From assembly GCA_028752905.1 (NCBI GenBank), contig JAQNBH010000002.1, positions 17,704,430 to 17,768,429 on the forward strand: a stretch of DNA of 64,000 bases. Reading direction: 5' to 3'. A program made the position numbers and the translations under genes. The notes beneath the pieces were generated by a model. The model did not search any database and had not been told where the DNA came from. It saw only the letters and a list, made by a program, of their open reading frames with translations. Shown here piece by piece: positions 12,901 to 25,803 of this stretch; the first letter of the stretch is position 1, and each line of letters begins with the position of its first letter. Source of the stretch: Cladorhizidae sp. MBARI D1340-BT2 (Eukaryota; Porifera; Demospongiae; Poecilosclerida; Cladorhizidae).

Positions 12901-13560
12901 CCAATGATCAGCATGTATCATTGATGGAATGAGTCTATTGCAGAAAATAAAAGGCAAGAACTGAACTTTTGCACACCTTGCAGAAAGTACTATGTATATT
13001 GTGCTATGTGAGGGTGGAAATATTCCAACAATAATATATGTTGTGTTTGATGTATATTTGGAGAGGTCCATAAAAAAAGCAGGAAGATGTAATCGAGAAT
13101 CGAGTTCATGCATCCAGCAATGGAGGAAATATCCGTGCAGCTCACCAGTCTCATCAGATACCTGGTGGATGAGTGGAAAATGTTTAAGAAGTTACATGAC
13201 AAATTACTCTGTAACTTATGGCAATATCTGTTAAGAAATGATCGATAGCATGCATCAGAGGAGATTAAGTCCTCGTAAGAGGAAGCTGACACACGTAGCT
13301 CCAACATGCCATGCATGCATCAGAGGCTGGATATAAAGACATCATCATTTGTGCTGAAGATACAGATATCCTCATGTTGTGTGTGTCTTTGCTTCTGGGA
13401 GAAATGTGGAAGATAAAGCCGGACATGGTTCATAGACATCAGAAAACTTGCTACATCGTATAGCATAGCATCTTATTTTACATTGAGGAAGATAATTTCT
13501 TCAACTACGAAGAAAATGTCAGCTTCCTATGGTAGCCAGAAATGAAAATAGTTCACATCA
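9990..13560 (+). pseudogene. Decayed member of a large repeated invertebrate protein family
   Basis: Conserved blocks occur in order on the plus strand but in different frames with many stops: PPVHYHRRCHSILTG near 10090, KYLKGQRTRETLIHC near 10260, a His/Cys-type HYHRSCY-like region lost nearby, QVKDSTKKLIRHKLE near 10630, FDQALYAKAA at 11470, GSISGVMEGRKVHRMVYEAM at about 11660, GGFSVQLAPQNPFGRIPVTQ at about 12150, KAKEVVLKADRNLFGHVVLV at about 12700, VVFDVYLERSIKKAGR near 13040 and ASEAGYKDIIICAEDTDILM near 13320. These match, from memory, a multi-copy uncharacterised family seen in cnidarians, sponges and fish. The last block resembles the acidic core of PIN/XPG-type nucleases; that link is inference. 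Function and mobility are unknown. This copy is dead. Confidence 0.6.
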
Positions 13561-16500
13561 CCAATGTGCCATTGCTATTCCTATGAATGTAGAGGTATGT
13601 CGAGTTATAACATGTACTGTGGTGGATCCTCTCTGTAGATCCTACCCAAGCTATTTGGATTGACTCAGAATATTTTTAACTCACAAGAGCAGTCACAATT
13701 TTACAGCCACGTGGAAATCTGCCACTGAGCATGGGCAGCCTGCTTAAATACAGGTCTGCCCCTGTGGATCTAAAAATAGACATGTTCTAAATATAGGTTA
13801 CTAATTCAATTAATAGTCACATGGCTCTCTGTAGCTGTTGTTGTTGGTTCCTTCAGCTGGGGATCCACAACATGTATCTATATTGATTTTGGCTCATAAT
13901 ACACGTACAATGTACCACTCGTGTACAGGTTATAATATTTGGGAGCATTCCTGTATAGCATATCAGGAAAAAATCCTGATGGCTACTTAATGAGCGGAGA
14001 AAAATATTTATGCACAGGCTGTAGTAGTTGGACTACTACAGAATCAGCTAAGATATGCATCCAAAATTAATGCCAGCAGCTTTGTTAGCATAATTATGTA
14101 CACTTGTGAGAAGTATTGCTAGAACTACACAAATGGGAACCATATACACAGAGATCACTCGGTGTGGTTGAAATTATGAGAGCCTTGTTACAAGTTCTAT
14201 TTTGAGCTAACCTCTCTTAATAGTAGTGGACCTGACAGTGATTCTGATATTGATGACTCCTTTCAATTTTCCGAGAGGGTGAGGAATCTATCCACAGGTA
14301 TGCGCAATTTTCTTGTATGCACAATTTTGAATATTATTGACCCTTCACTTTGCCTAATTACTTTACAGACATATTAAAGAATTGGAAAGGGTATATAGTT
14401 ACTCTTAACGACAACATGAGGTAGCCATTGAAAGTACCGTATGTCCTCGAATGGTTACCATGTGTTCAAATGATTTCAGGCGACTAAACGGAGCAGCAGA
14501 TACAATTCGTACCAATTAATCCCAAGCCCAGGCTAGCCTCGACCAGAGAACACCCCAGTACATTCTTTTCCCCCTCACACAGCTCTCTGCTACCCAATGC
14601 TGTGCTAACTTGCAGAAGAGCTGCATGTCTCCTGTGGCATCATGTACAGTGCAGTTCAAGAAATAGCACCAAACAAGTGATTCCAGATAGCAACCTAGGC
14701 ACCAGGAAGGAAGAAAAAAGGAGATACTCCGGTTAGTATCTACATACCAATCAATATTTAGGAGAGGGTGTACATAATACAGTACTAATCAATATTAATT
14801 TTAGGGAAGGATGCACATACATACTAACCATGGTACTGTAACCTATATTTGGGTGAGGGTCTCATACATACTAACCAATATTTAGTGGAGAGTGTACCTA
14901 CATATTAATCAATATTTAGGTTCACAGCACCTTCCTCATCACTTAATGGACCTTCGCTTGTCACTTAATGCACCTTCCCTCGCCACTTCTTTAGGCGAGC
15001 AAAGCAAGACCTCAGTGGGGTAATGAATGGAAATTTTTTGAATTGTGCATAAATATATGTATATGCATCATAGTCACCTGCCTTTAATAATACAGGTTAT
15101 ATAAACCTGGAATAATTGTCATAATGAACAGATCCACAGAGAAAACTCCTGGATATTCTAGCTAAACTGGCCTGGCTGTGCTACTCGAGAGAGAACAGAC
15201 TGCTCTGTTAATATCCGATGAGACCCTTTACCAGATATCATAATAAACCTGGGACAAACAAATTAATTACCCCCGCCCCCACAAAGCCTCCAAAACCATA
15301 GCCCCCATAGGCAAGCAAAAATAAGCTGAAGGGAAAGAATAATGGACATAGTTACTCGGTTCATCAACATACTCTATATAGCTTTCTTCTTTATCTTCGC
15401 TCACCACTTAATGCCTGGCATTAATTACTAGTATTTTTGCAGGTGAATGTATGGTGAATACAAACATAGATAGACATGCAAATGTTCATACATACACCAT
15501 GCGGGGCAATACCAAGTTTTCCATCTAACTCCCGACTGGGCTCGCCAATAATATGCTTGTCCATGTGTGGGGGTGTGTATGTGTGCCATGCTACTGAGTA
15601 TGCATAGTACATTTTGTAGTAACAATCATTGTGAAATGAACATGATAGAGTTACAGCAGCAGAGAGACAGAGGCGAAGAAGGGCTGAGTTATATGAACAT
15701 TTAATAGAATATTTGATAGGGAATGGAAAAGAATGAGAAAAATACACAAGGAAAGAAATTTCTGGGAAGAGCAGAACAGAGAAAGACATGGACTAACGAG
15801 AGTAGCATTAGCAGTCAAGGAAAAAGTTCAGAGGGAGTTGAACAGACAAAGGCAGAAACTAGCATGAGCAGCATGAGCAGATGAGGAAAGAAACATTTGG
15901 AGAGATCGGAACAGAAAATGGCAGCAAAAAGAAGTACAAGTGAAATTCCTTGTAATACAAACTGCTTGCCATAAATTTTTTCAAAATTCCTGTACACAGA
16001 AAAATGCATGCTATTCGGTTAAGCTGCTGAAATAGAACATTTCGAAAAGCATGCGGATTTATTTCTATGGTGCGCATGCGTGTCATGTTTATTAGCATTT
16101 TGCTATTGGTTTTCGCCTTTCCATCGAGTCAATTGCATCATCAGCTATATATTACGAAGAACTTGGCTGCTCTGATTTTTTGTTTTTTAGTCCAAATAAG
16201 ATTTCCCACAAATTTGTTTTTGTATCTCTAAACTGATCTACATTGCATTACAACCACATGTTTGCAGATGCCCTCTCAGAATTCCATAACCAGCATCGAT
16301 GCGAAACATAACAGAAATAGGAAGTTACCTCATCTCACTAGCTATTAAAAACCACTCTTCACTGACAGGACTGTACTGCTTCTCTATCACAAGCTATTGA
16401 AAGGTCATCTCCTGATAATGAATCATCGGCACTTGAGACAGAATGGAAATTATGAAGCAGAGTGGCACTGCTTGAACTACCACTAGGTAATGTACCAATA

Positions 16501-16705
16501 AATCAATTTGGTCATATTACATATAACTAATTGCTAATAGACTTACTTCATGTTTGGCGTAAATCCAATGCCTTGGCTATTTTCTTTACTGGAGGTCCTC
16601 TTGAGATAAGAATTGTTTTAGACATGCTGAGTAGAATGTGGTTGAAGCTGAACACAGTAAGGTTTGAAAGTCAAAAGCTATATCACATCAAATACTACCT
16701 ACTAG
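13561..16705. other. No gene recognised; contains a short degenerate repeat
   Basis: At 14730-14925 a loose repeat of ATCAATATTTAGGAGAGGGT and CATACTAACC occurs four to five times. Minus-strand frames of about 120 and 80 codons at 15421-15789 and 15859-16098 have no recognisable domain. No other signal is seen. Confidence 0.4.
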
Positions 16706-18489
16706 TGAGATAGACAATAGCACACACAATTATTACAAATACTACCTACCAGTGAGATAGATGATAGCACACACAATTATTACAAATACTACCTACACAC
16801 ACAATTATTACAAATACTACCTACCAGTGAGATAGACACTAGCACACACAATTATTACAAATACTACCTACTAGTGAGATAGACGCTAGCACACACAATT
16901 ATTACAAATACTACCTACTAGTGAGATAGAGACTAGCACACACAATTATTACAAATACTACCTACTAGTGAGATAGACGCTAGCGAACACAATTATTACA
17001 AATACTACCTACTAGTGAGATACACACTATCACACACAATTATTACAAATACTACCTACTAGTGAGATAGACACTAGCACACACAATTATTACAAATACT
17101 ACCTACTAGTGAGATACACACTACCACACACAATTATTACAAATACTACCTACTAGTGAGATAGACGCTAGCACACACAATTATTACAGATACTACCTAC
17201 CAGTGAGATAGACGCTTGCACACACAATTATTACAAATACTACCTACTAGTGAGATAGACGCTAGCACACAGAATTATTACAAATACTACCTACCAGTGA
17301 GATAGACGCTTGCACACACAATTATTACAAATACTACCTACTAGTGAGATAGACACTAGCACACACAATTATTACAAATACTACCTACTAGTGAGATAGA
17401 CGCTAGCACACACAATTATTACAAATACTACCTACCAGTGAGATATACACTAGCACACACAATTATTACAAATACTACCTACTAGTGAGATAGACGCTTG
17501 CACACACAATTATTACAAATACTACCTGCTAGTGAGATAGAGACTAGCACACACAATTATTACAAATACTACCTGCTAGTGAGATAGAGACTAGCACACA
17601 CAATTATTACAAATACTACCTACCAGTGAGATAGACGCTAGCACACACAATTATTACAAATATTTACCAGTGAGATAGATTCTAGCACACACAATTATTA
17701 CAGATACTACCTACTAGTGAGATAGACATTGGCTCATACAATTATTACAAATACTAACCAGTGAGAAAGACACTAACACACACAATTATTACAAATACTA
17801 CCTACCAGTGAGATAGACGCTAGCACACACATTTATTACAAATACTACCTACTAGTGAGATAGACACTAGCACACACAATTATTACAAATACTACCTACT
17901 AGTGAGATAGACGCTAGCACAAACAATTATTACAAATACTACCTACTAGTGAGATATACACTAGCACACACAATTATTACAAATACTACCTACCAGTGAG
18001 ATAGACGCTAGCACACACAATTATTACAAATACTACCTACCAGTGAGATATACACTAGCACACACAATTATTACAAATACTACCTACCAGTGAGATAGAC
18101 GCTAGCACACACAATTATTACAAATACTACCTACTAGTGAGATAGGCACTAGCACACACAATTATTACAAATACTACCTACTAGTGAGATAGACGATAGC
18201 ACACACAATTATTACAAATACTACCTACCAGTGAGATAGACGCTAGCACACACAATTATTACAAATACTACCTACTAGTGAGATAGAAACTAGCACACAC
18301 AATTATTACATATACTACCTACCAGTGAGATAGACGCTAGCACACACAATTATTACAAATACTATCAGCCAGTGAGCTAGCACACACAATTATTACAAAT
18401 ACTACCTACTAGTGAGATAGACGCTAGCACACACAATTATTACAAATACTATCTACTAGTGAGATAGACGCTAGCACACACAATTATTA

Positions 18490-18768
18490 CAAATACCACC
18501 TGCTAGTGAGATATACACTAGCACACACAATTATTACAAATACTACCTAGTAGTGAGATAGACGCTTGCACACACAATTATTACAAATACTACCTAATAG
18601 TGAGATAGACGCTAGCACACACAATTATTACAAATACTACCTACCAGTGAGATAGAGACTAGCACACACAATTATTACAAATACTACCTACTAGTGAGAT
18701 AGACGCTAGCGAACACAATTATTACAAATACTACCTACCAGTGAGATAGACGCTAGCACACACAATTA
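18490..18768. repeat. Higher-order block in the satellite, copy A
   Basis: Six consecutive units carry the variant order CCACCTGCTAG-TATACACTAGC, CCTAGTAG-GCTTGCAC, CCTAATAG-GCTAGCAC, CCAGTG-GAGACTAGC, CTAGTG-GCTAGCGAAC, CCAGTG. The same order recurs at about 20975-21245, which shows duplication of a block of about 280 bp. A diverged partial version lies at about 19050-19220. Confidence 0.85.
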
Positions 18769-20974
18769 TTAGAAATACTATCTACTAGTGAGATAGACGC
18801 TAGTACACACAATTATTACAAATACTACCTACCAGTGAGATAGACGCTAGCACACACAATTATTACAAATACTACCTACTAGTGAGATATACACTAGCAC
18901 ACACAATTATTACAAATACTACCTGCCAGTGAGATAGACGCTTGCACACACAATTATTACAAATACTACCTACTAGTGAGATAGACACTAGCACACACAA
19001 TTATTACAAATACTACCTGCCAGTGAGATAGACGCTTGCACACACAATTATTACAAATACTACCTAATACTGAGATAGACGCTAGCACACAAAATTATTA
19101 CAAATACTACCTACCAGTGAGATAGAGACTATCACACAATTATTACAAATACTACCTACTAGTGAGATAGACGCTAGCGAACACAATTATTATTATTACA
19201 AATACTACCTACCAGTGAGATAGATGCTAGCACACACAATTATTACAAATACTACCTACTAGTGAGATAGACACTAGAACACACAATTATTGCAAATACT
19301 ACCTACCAGTGAGATAGACGCTTGCACACACAATTATTACAAATACTACCTACCAGTGAGATAGACACTAGCACACACAATTATTACAAATACTACCTAC
19401 TAGTGAGATAGACGCTAGCACACACAATTATTACAGATACCACCTAATAGTAAGATAGATTCTTGCACACACAATTATTACAAATACTACCTACTAGTCA
19501 GATAGACACTAGCACACACAATTATTACAAATACTAACTACCAGTGAGATAGAGACTAGCACACACAATTATTAGAAATACTACCTACTAGTGAGATAGA
19601 CGCTAGCACACACAATTATTACAAATACTACCTACCAGTGAGATAGACGCTAGCACAAACAATTATTACAAATACTACCTACTAGTGAGATAGAAACTAG
19701 CACACACAATTATTACAAATACTACCTACTAGTGAGATAGAAACTAGCACACACAATTATTAGAAATACTACCTACTAGTGAGATAGACGCTAGCACACA
19801 CAATTATTACAAATACTACCTACTAGTGAGATAGACGCTTGCACACACAATTATTACAAATACTACCTACTAGTGAGATAGACACTAGAACACACAATTA
19901 TTACAAATACTACCTACCAGTGAGATAGACGCTTGCACACACAATTATTACAAATACTACCTACTAGTGAGATAGACGCTTGCACACACAATTATTACAA
20001 ATACTACCTACTAGTGAGATAGACGCTTGCACACACAATTATTACAAATACTACCTACTAGTGAGATAGACGCTAGTACACACAATTATTACAAATACTA
20101 TCTACCAGTGAAATAGAGACTAGCACACACAATTATTAGAAATACTATCTACTAGTGAGATAGACGCTAGTACACACAATTATTACAAATACTACCTACT
20201 AGTGAGATAGACGCTAGCGAACACAATTATTACAAATACTACCTACCAGTGAGATAGACGCTAGCACACACAATTATTACAAATACTACCTGCCAGTGAG
20301 ATAGACACTAGCACACACAATTATTACAAATACTAACTTCTAGTGAGCACACACAATTATTACAAATACTAACTACCAGTGAAATAGAGACTAGCACACA
20401 CAATTATTAGAAATACTATCTACTAGTGAGATAGACATTAGCACACACAATTATTACAAATACTACCTACCAGTGAGATAGACACTAGCACACACAATTA
20501 TTAGAAATACTATCTACTAGTGAGATAGACGCTAGTACACACAATTATTACAAATACTACCTACTAGTGAGATAGACATTAGCACACACAATTATTACAA
20601 ATACTACCTACCAGTGAGATATACACTAGCACACACAATTATTACAAATACTACCTAGTAGTGAGATAGACGCTAGCACACACAATTATTAGAAATACTA
20701 TCTACTAGTGAGATAGACGCTAGTACACACAATTATTACAAATACTATCTACCAGTGAAATAGAGACTAGCACACACAATTATTAGAAATACTATCTACT
20801 AGTGAGATAGACGCTAGTACACACAATTATTACAAATACTACCTACTAGTGAGATAGACGCTAGCGAACACAATTATTACAAATACTACCTACCAGTGAG
20901 ATAGACGCTAGCACACACAATTATTACAAATACTACCTGCCAGTGAGATAGACACTAGCACACACAATTATTAC

Positions 20975-21245
20975 AAATACCACCTGCTAGTGAGATATAC
21001 ACTAGCACACACAATTATTACAAATACTACCTAGTAGTGAGATAGACGCTTGCACACACAATTATTACAAATACTACCTAATAGTGAGATAGACGCTAGC
21101 ACACACAATTATTACAAATACTACCTACCAGTGAGATAGAGACTAGCACACACAATTATTACAAATACTACCTACTAGTGAGATAGACGCTAGCGAACAC
21201 AATTATTACAAATACTACCTACCAGTGAGATAGACACTAGCACAC
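20975..21245. repeat. Higher-order block in the satellite, copy B
   Basis: The order of unit variants matches copy A at 18490-18768 almost base for base, apart from GACGCTAG against GACACTAG at the end. A second pair of duplicated blocks, marked by CCAGTGAAATAGAGACTAGC followed by TTAGAAATACTATC, lies at about 20095-20310 and 20745-20965. Confidence 0.85.
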
Positions 21246-21826
21246 ACAATTATTACAAATACTATCTACTAGTGAGATAGACACTAGCACACACAATTAT
21301 TACAAATACTACCTACTAGTGAGATAGACACTAGCACACACAATTATTACAAATACTATCTACTAGTGAGATAGACACTAGCACACACAATTATTACAAA
21401 TACTACCTACTAGTGAGATAGACGCTAGAACACACAATTATTACAAATACTACGTACTAGTGAGATAGACGCTAGCACACACAATTATTACAAATACTAC
21501 CTACTAGTGAGATATACACTAGCACACACAATTATTACAAATACTAACTACCAGTGAGATACACACTAGCACACACAATTATTACAAATACTACCTACTA
21601 GTGAGATAGACACTAGCACACACAATTATTACAAATACTAACTACCAGTGAGATATACACTAGCACACACAATTATTACAAATACTAACTACCAGTGAGA
21701 TACACACTAGCACACACAATTATTACAAAAGTACTACCTACTAGTGAGATAGACACTAGCACACACAATTATTACAAATACTACCTACTAGTGAGATAGA
21801 CACTAGCACACACAATTATTACAAAT

Positions 21827-21979
21827 ATCATGACCTTTACATGCATATGTAACTGCATGGAAAACATGTGACCAGATTTGAGTGAACAGTCTAAACGCTG
21901 GCAAATGATTTTTGTTAAATTTTAATATTGGCCTACGATACCTAAAGATAATGTCCTGAAAGTTTGGAACTGTACGAGT
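21827..21979. other. 153-bp non-satellite insert inside the array
   Basis: The array reads ACAAAT, then 153 bp unrelated to the repeat, then ACTACC, which is exactly where the unit would have continued. The insert starts ATCATGACC and ends TACGAGT. It has no inverted termini and no clear target duplication. It may be a small non-autonomous element or filler DNA from double-strand-break repair. Confidence 0.8.
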
Positions 21980-22408
21980 ACTACCTACTAGTGAGACAGA
22001 CGCTAGCACACACAATTATTACAAATACTACCTACTAGTGAGATAGACGCTAGCACACACAATTATTATAAATACTATCTTCTAGTGAGATAGACACTAC
22101 ACACACAATTATTACAAATACTACCTACCAGTGAGATAGATATTGGCCCACACAATTATTACAAATAGTACCTACTAGTGAGATAGACGCTAGCACACAC
22201 AATTATTACAAATATTTACCAGTGAGATAGATTCTAGCACACACAATTATTACACAAATACTACCTACTAGTGAGATACACACTAGCACACACAATTATT
22301 ACAAATACTACCTACTAATGAGATACACACTAGCACACACAATTATTACAAATACTACCTACTAGCGAGATAGACACTAGGACACACAATTATTACAAAC
22401 ACTACCTA

Positions 22409-24479
22409 CAAACATTCACTCCTCAAGAGTTGGTCTGCTGTTGATTACATTACATTATAGTTTTGATAAGGCAAAGCAAGCCTCACATTTTGGCGGCTGT
22501 CTAGATTTTGCAGTTATGATTAACTTGAATGGACCCCTCCCTCTGGATCTGCCCATGTTTAATTTGATATCCAAGTAGAATGGATGCACGTTTATATTTT
22601 CCCTTCCAAAATCTAATTCAACAGATTTCTCAATCCTTTCACTCAAAGATTATTCGGGTAAATTTGCCACACAAAAAATGCCAAAAAGAGCTGATATCAT
22701 CTATGACCAGACCAAATTCACTTAATAGGCTCCCCAAATATCCTCCTACTATTAGTAAATTACATTTTTCTACTGGTTAAAAAAAAAAAAAAGCAACTGA
22801 GCGTGCTCAAATTTTTGTTGCTATGGTAAGATAAAACACATTTTAAAATGTTTAAAATAAATAGCATCCAAGTGTAACTAAGGAGCTAAAGTACTGGGCA
22901 TGCTCAGTGCTATGGCAACACAATGTTTACTAGCCTAAAGCTAAAAATTATTAAAACCTGGAGCTACAATCCAGAATTAAGAAAAGGAGTACAATTATAA
23001 TGTAATGGGCTAAAAATTAATTGTGCTCTTCCCTATGGGAGTATATATATTATCACTATACAACTGTATCATTATTATTATTGCTGTTGTTGTTGTAGTT
23101 ATCATACCTTTTATTATAATAATTATATTTGTTCCCAAAATTAATGGACTATTAGAGAGAATTGACTATTGGAGACACTATGCATATTACCTATGTCTTG
23201 TCCATTTAACAAACTAAAATTTAGTCTATAAGTTGTAATATAAGTGACAGGATGGAAAGAGTAACTGTGTTGAGTCAAGTACATTTGTGCATTTGTGATA
23301 AACTTCAGTAAGCACGTCATAGAATCAGCCTTCTTCCAGAGCGGACCCTCCAACCCTCCAGACAGATCCCTGACTCTTATGCGACGCCTACCCTTTACTT
23401 CCCAGTCTAACCCACTGGACAGTCTCAGAGTAAGCCAAACTCTTGCTGGATCCCCAAATAACAATGAATTGTTATAATTATTACATAAAAGAGATAACTC
23501 TACACAAAGGCAGTCACGATACAGTCTCAGCCACAAATTAATGTCTAGCTTAGCTCTTAACTTACGAGACTCTTAGTTATCTCACATTATCTTGTCTAAC
23601 AGTTCCTTTTATATTATTCTAGCTACAGGGTTCTATATCATCAGGTCGCCACGATAACCTTCTCAATAATCAACTTGAAATTGCTCTCGATGTTTCGACT
23701 AGATGCTCTAGCCGTCATGAGGAATAATGAGATGCTAAAACTCGCGTGAGCCTGCTATATGGTTATTGTAATTCAACTGAGAATGTTTAATAAGCATGTT
23801 TTAAGTATTAAGTTCTGCAGTCATTCAAAGCGTTTCTTCACCATTACAGGTTTTCTTCAATGTGCATTCCATTAAGAATATCTGTTATGTTTGCTTGTCT
23901 GATTCAAGTTGTGCATCATCTTCATCCTTGGAATCAGTACAGTTATCATCTGAAGTATCATCAGAGTGGCTGGAACTAAAACAACTTTGTAGGACTGTTG
24001 AGCATGCTTATATTATTATCTTTCTTCTAAAACATCTCAATCCTATCTTGATTTATGGGATCATGATTTTTAAATTGTGAACCATTTGTCTAGAGTGCCT
24101 ACTATGCTAGCAGGTCCATTTTAGATCATAAGTGTAGAGCTTCAAGTTCAGTTAAAGTTTTTGGTCCTGATTTACTGGGATTCAGAGAAATGTGCTGTTC
24201 AACAAAGTGCACAAGTTCTTCGATATCAGGTTCTCTCGCATTGCTGCTGCATGATTGGATGAAGACGAGTGTTAGGACGTCAGACTCACATCAGCATTGG
24301 AGCCACTACATACCCTCTTATCTTCTCGCCTAATGAGAAAGGTAATGTAATATAAAACATAAAAGTAAAACCTTTTTATTACATGTGAATAATGCCAGAC
24401 TTCACACATATCCGATTATAGTGGCTATCGTAAAAGGTCGAGTTAATCCCGGTCTCAAACTCTCAGCCTTTATTCAGAG
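22409..24479. other. No gene confirmed
   Basis: A poly(A) run of 14 at about 22780 and short ATT microsatellites near 23060-23130 are present. At 23862-24080 a Ser-rich frame follows a TTACAG acceptor-like site, but no partner exon is visible and I do not call a gene. Confidence 0.35.
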
Positions 24480-24840
24480 AAGGTGTCTAATGCTGAACTT
24501 TCTCAGTCTACAATAGGCAAGATCCTGAAAAGGTAGGATTAAATTCTTGCAGAAGCAACCAAGTGGGAAACCGAAAGCGAAGGCATGCAAGAAAATCAGT
24601 TGATCCAGAAAATACTTTGTAGCTACACTTGGTTTGCAGATGCTAGAGCTAACGATGTTCCGGTCACCACAATTATGCTAGAAGAGGAAGCTATCCTGAA
24701 GCTGGATAAACCTAGCTTTAAAGTAACTAGCCTATATGGCTGGATTTGCAGGTGGATAGTTAGGAATGGTATTAAACTAACAAAAAAGCTGATGGAATGA
24801 ACATGGATGCTGATTTTGGAGGTGTTAAAGCAAGTGTGTT
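24480..24840 (+). pseudogene. pogo/Tigger-type transposase N-terminal fragment (CENP-B-like HTH)
   Basis: The 24585-24800 frame reads FADARANDVPVTTIMLEEEA and then WICRWIVRNGIKLTKKL. This is the pattern of the CENP-B-type (HTH_Tnp_Tc5) DNA-binding domain, in which 'RA.N.PV.G..L.EKA' is followed by 'GW..RF..R..I'. The preceding 80 bases include STIGKILKR, like the end of the first helix-turn-helix, but with a stop. The DDE catalytic domain is absent downstream. It is a dead fragment of a Tc1/mariner-superfamily element or a related host gene. Confidence 0.6.
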
Positions 24841-24889
24841 TCAATTAGAAGGAAGAGCACATGATCGCTGCTGGGGTGATTTACCTTTA

Positions 24890-24958
24890 TAGTCCTTTAA
24901 ATATTTCAGTTGAAACATCGGCTTAAACAATCAAAAAGCTGATTTAAATATAAATCTT
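24890..24958. repeat. 69-bp direct repeat, copy 1
   Basis: This 69-bp block begins TAGTCCTTTAAATATTTCAG and is repeated without visible difference at 25258-25326. The 299 bp between the copies are not related to it. Two identical direct copies flanking unrelated DNA could be a short solo-LTR-like pair or a duplication. Confidence 0.85.
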
Positions 24959-25257
24959 TGAGTGCAGTGTACCTACAGTCTTATGCACATGACACTGTTG
25001 TGTATGTAGCTAGCTATAGTACATGTAGGTATGAAAAGTGGGTCAGGAAGATTTTGGCTGGCTATAGTAAGAGAGAGTGGATTTTATAAAGGAAGTGGAT
25101 TATTAGACTGCACTTACTGAAAAAATGAACATTGAGTGGACTATACTAAGAATAAAGTAAAGCTATATGACCCTTAGCTCCCATGTAGTCCAAATGACAA
25201 ATGTTAGTAGCTAGAAGTAAAGTGAGAGCAAGATTGTTATGTAGAGCTAACAGTTTC

Positions 25258-25326
25258 TAGTCCTTTAAATATTTCAGTTGAAACATCGGCTTAAACAATC
25301 AAAAAGCTGATTTAAATATAAATCTT
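25258..25326. repeat. 69-bp direct repeat, copy 2
   Basis: Second copy of the block at 24890-24958, same orientation. The surrounding 24959-25803 holds no recognised gene. Confidence 0.85.
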
Positions 25327-25803
25327 AAAGCTTATGATATGTAAATGTACAAATCTATAACTGACATCACAGAGATGATGAATGTGTGCATATGTGTGTC
25401 TCTCTGTATGATAGGGGGGATGCAACTGTGAAGTGCCACTAAATACAATGATTCGAGAGCCACAACCACTCAGAAGAATTGCTCTATGTCTGTTCTCTGA
25501 CTCAACAATTGCAGCAAATTATTACTCTAGGTGTTCAATATAAGAATCCAATCTTCTGTGTATATACTCCCTTGAATCCACCTATACTTCCATATGTTGC
25601 CATTTTCCATGTTGCCAATACAAAACATTAATCTCTAACAATGAGACAAGACACAGATTAAGAAAGCATATCATCACAATGATGACCAGCATCTGGCAAT
25701 CATTGTGACACAGTGATTGTCAAAGTCATGCACATATCAAATATACTTTACCACATATTCTTGGTTACTACAATAATAATAAAAGTAAAACCAAAACAAT
25801 TCA

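Larger units (their letters stand above)
16706..22408. repeat. Satellite array, 47-bp unit, about 120 copies
   Basis: The 47-bp unit contains CACACAATTATTACAAATAC, then TACCTACTAGTGAGATAG, then ACGCTAG. It repeats head to tail for 5.7 kb with high regularity. Recurrent variants include CCAGTG for CTAGTG, GACACTAG, GAGACTAG, TACACTAG, GCTTGCAC and GCGAACAC. Variant combinations recur in blocks, so the array has grown by block duplication as well as by single units. Truncated units occur at about 16790, 18370 and 20340. There is no spacer diversity, so this is not a CRISPR array. A single 153-bp foreign insert interrupts it at 21827-21979. The array may be centromeric, subtelomeric or an interstitial minisatellite; the window cannot tell. 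Confidence 0.97.

Noticed and set aside
21803..22015. 70-codon frame across the satellite interruption
   Set aside because: It spans two satellite junctions and the 153-bp insert and has no domain.
16706..22408. CRISPR-like regular repeat array
   Set aside because: The 47-bp units are contiguous with no unique spacers, there are no cas genes, and the setting is eukaryotic.
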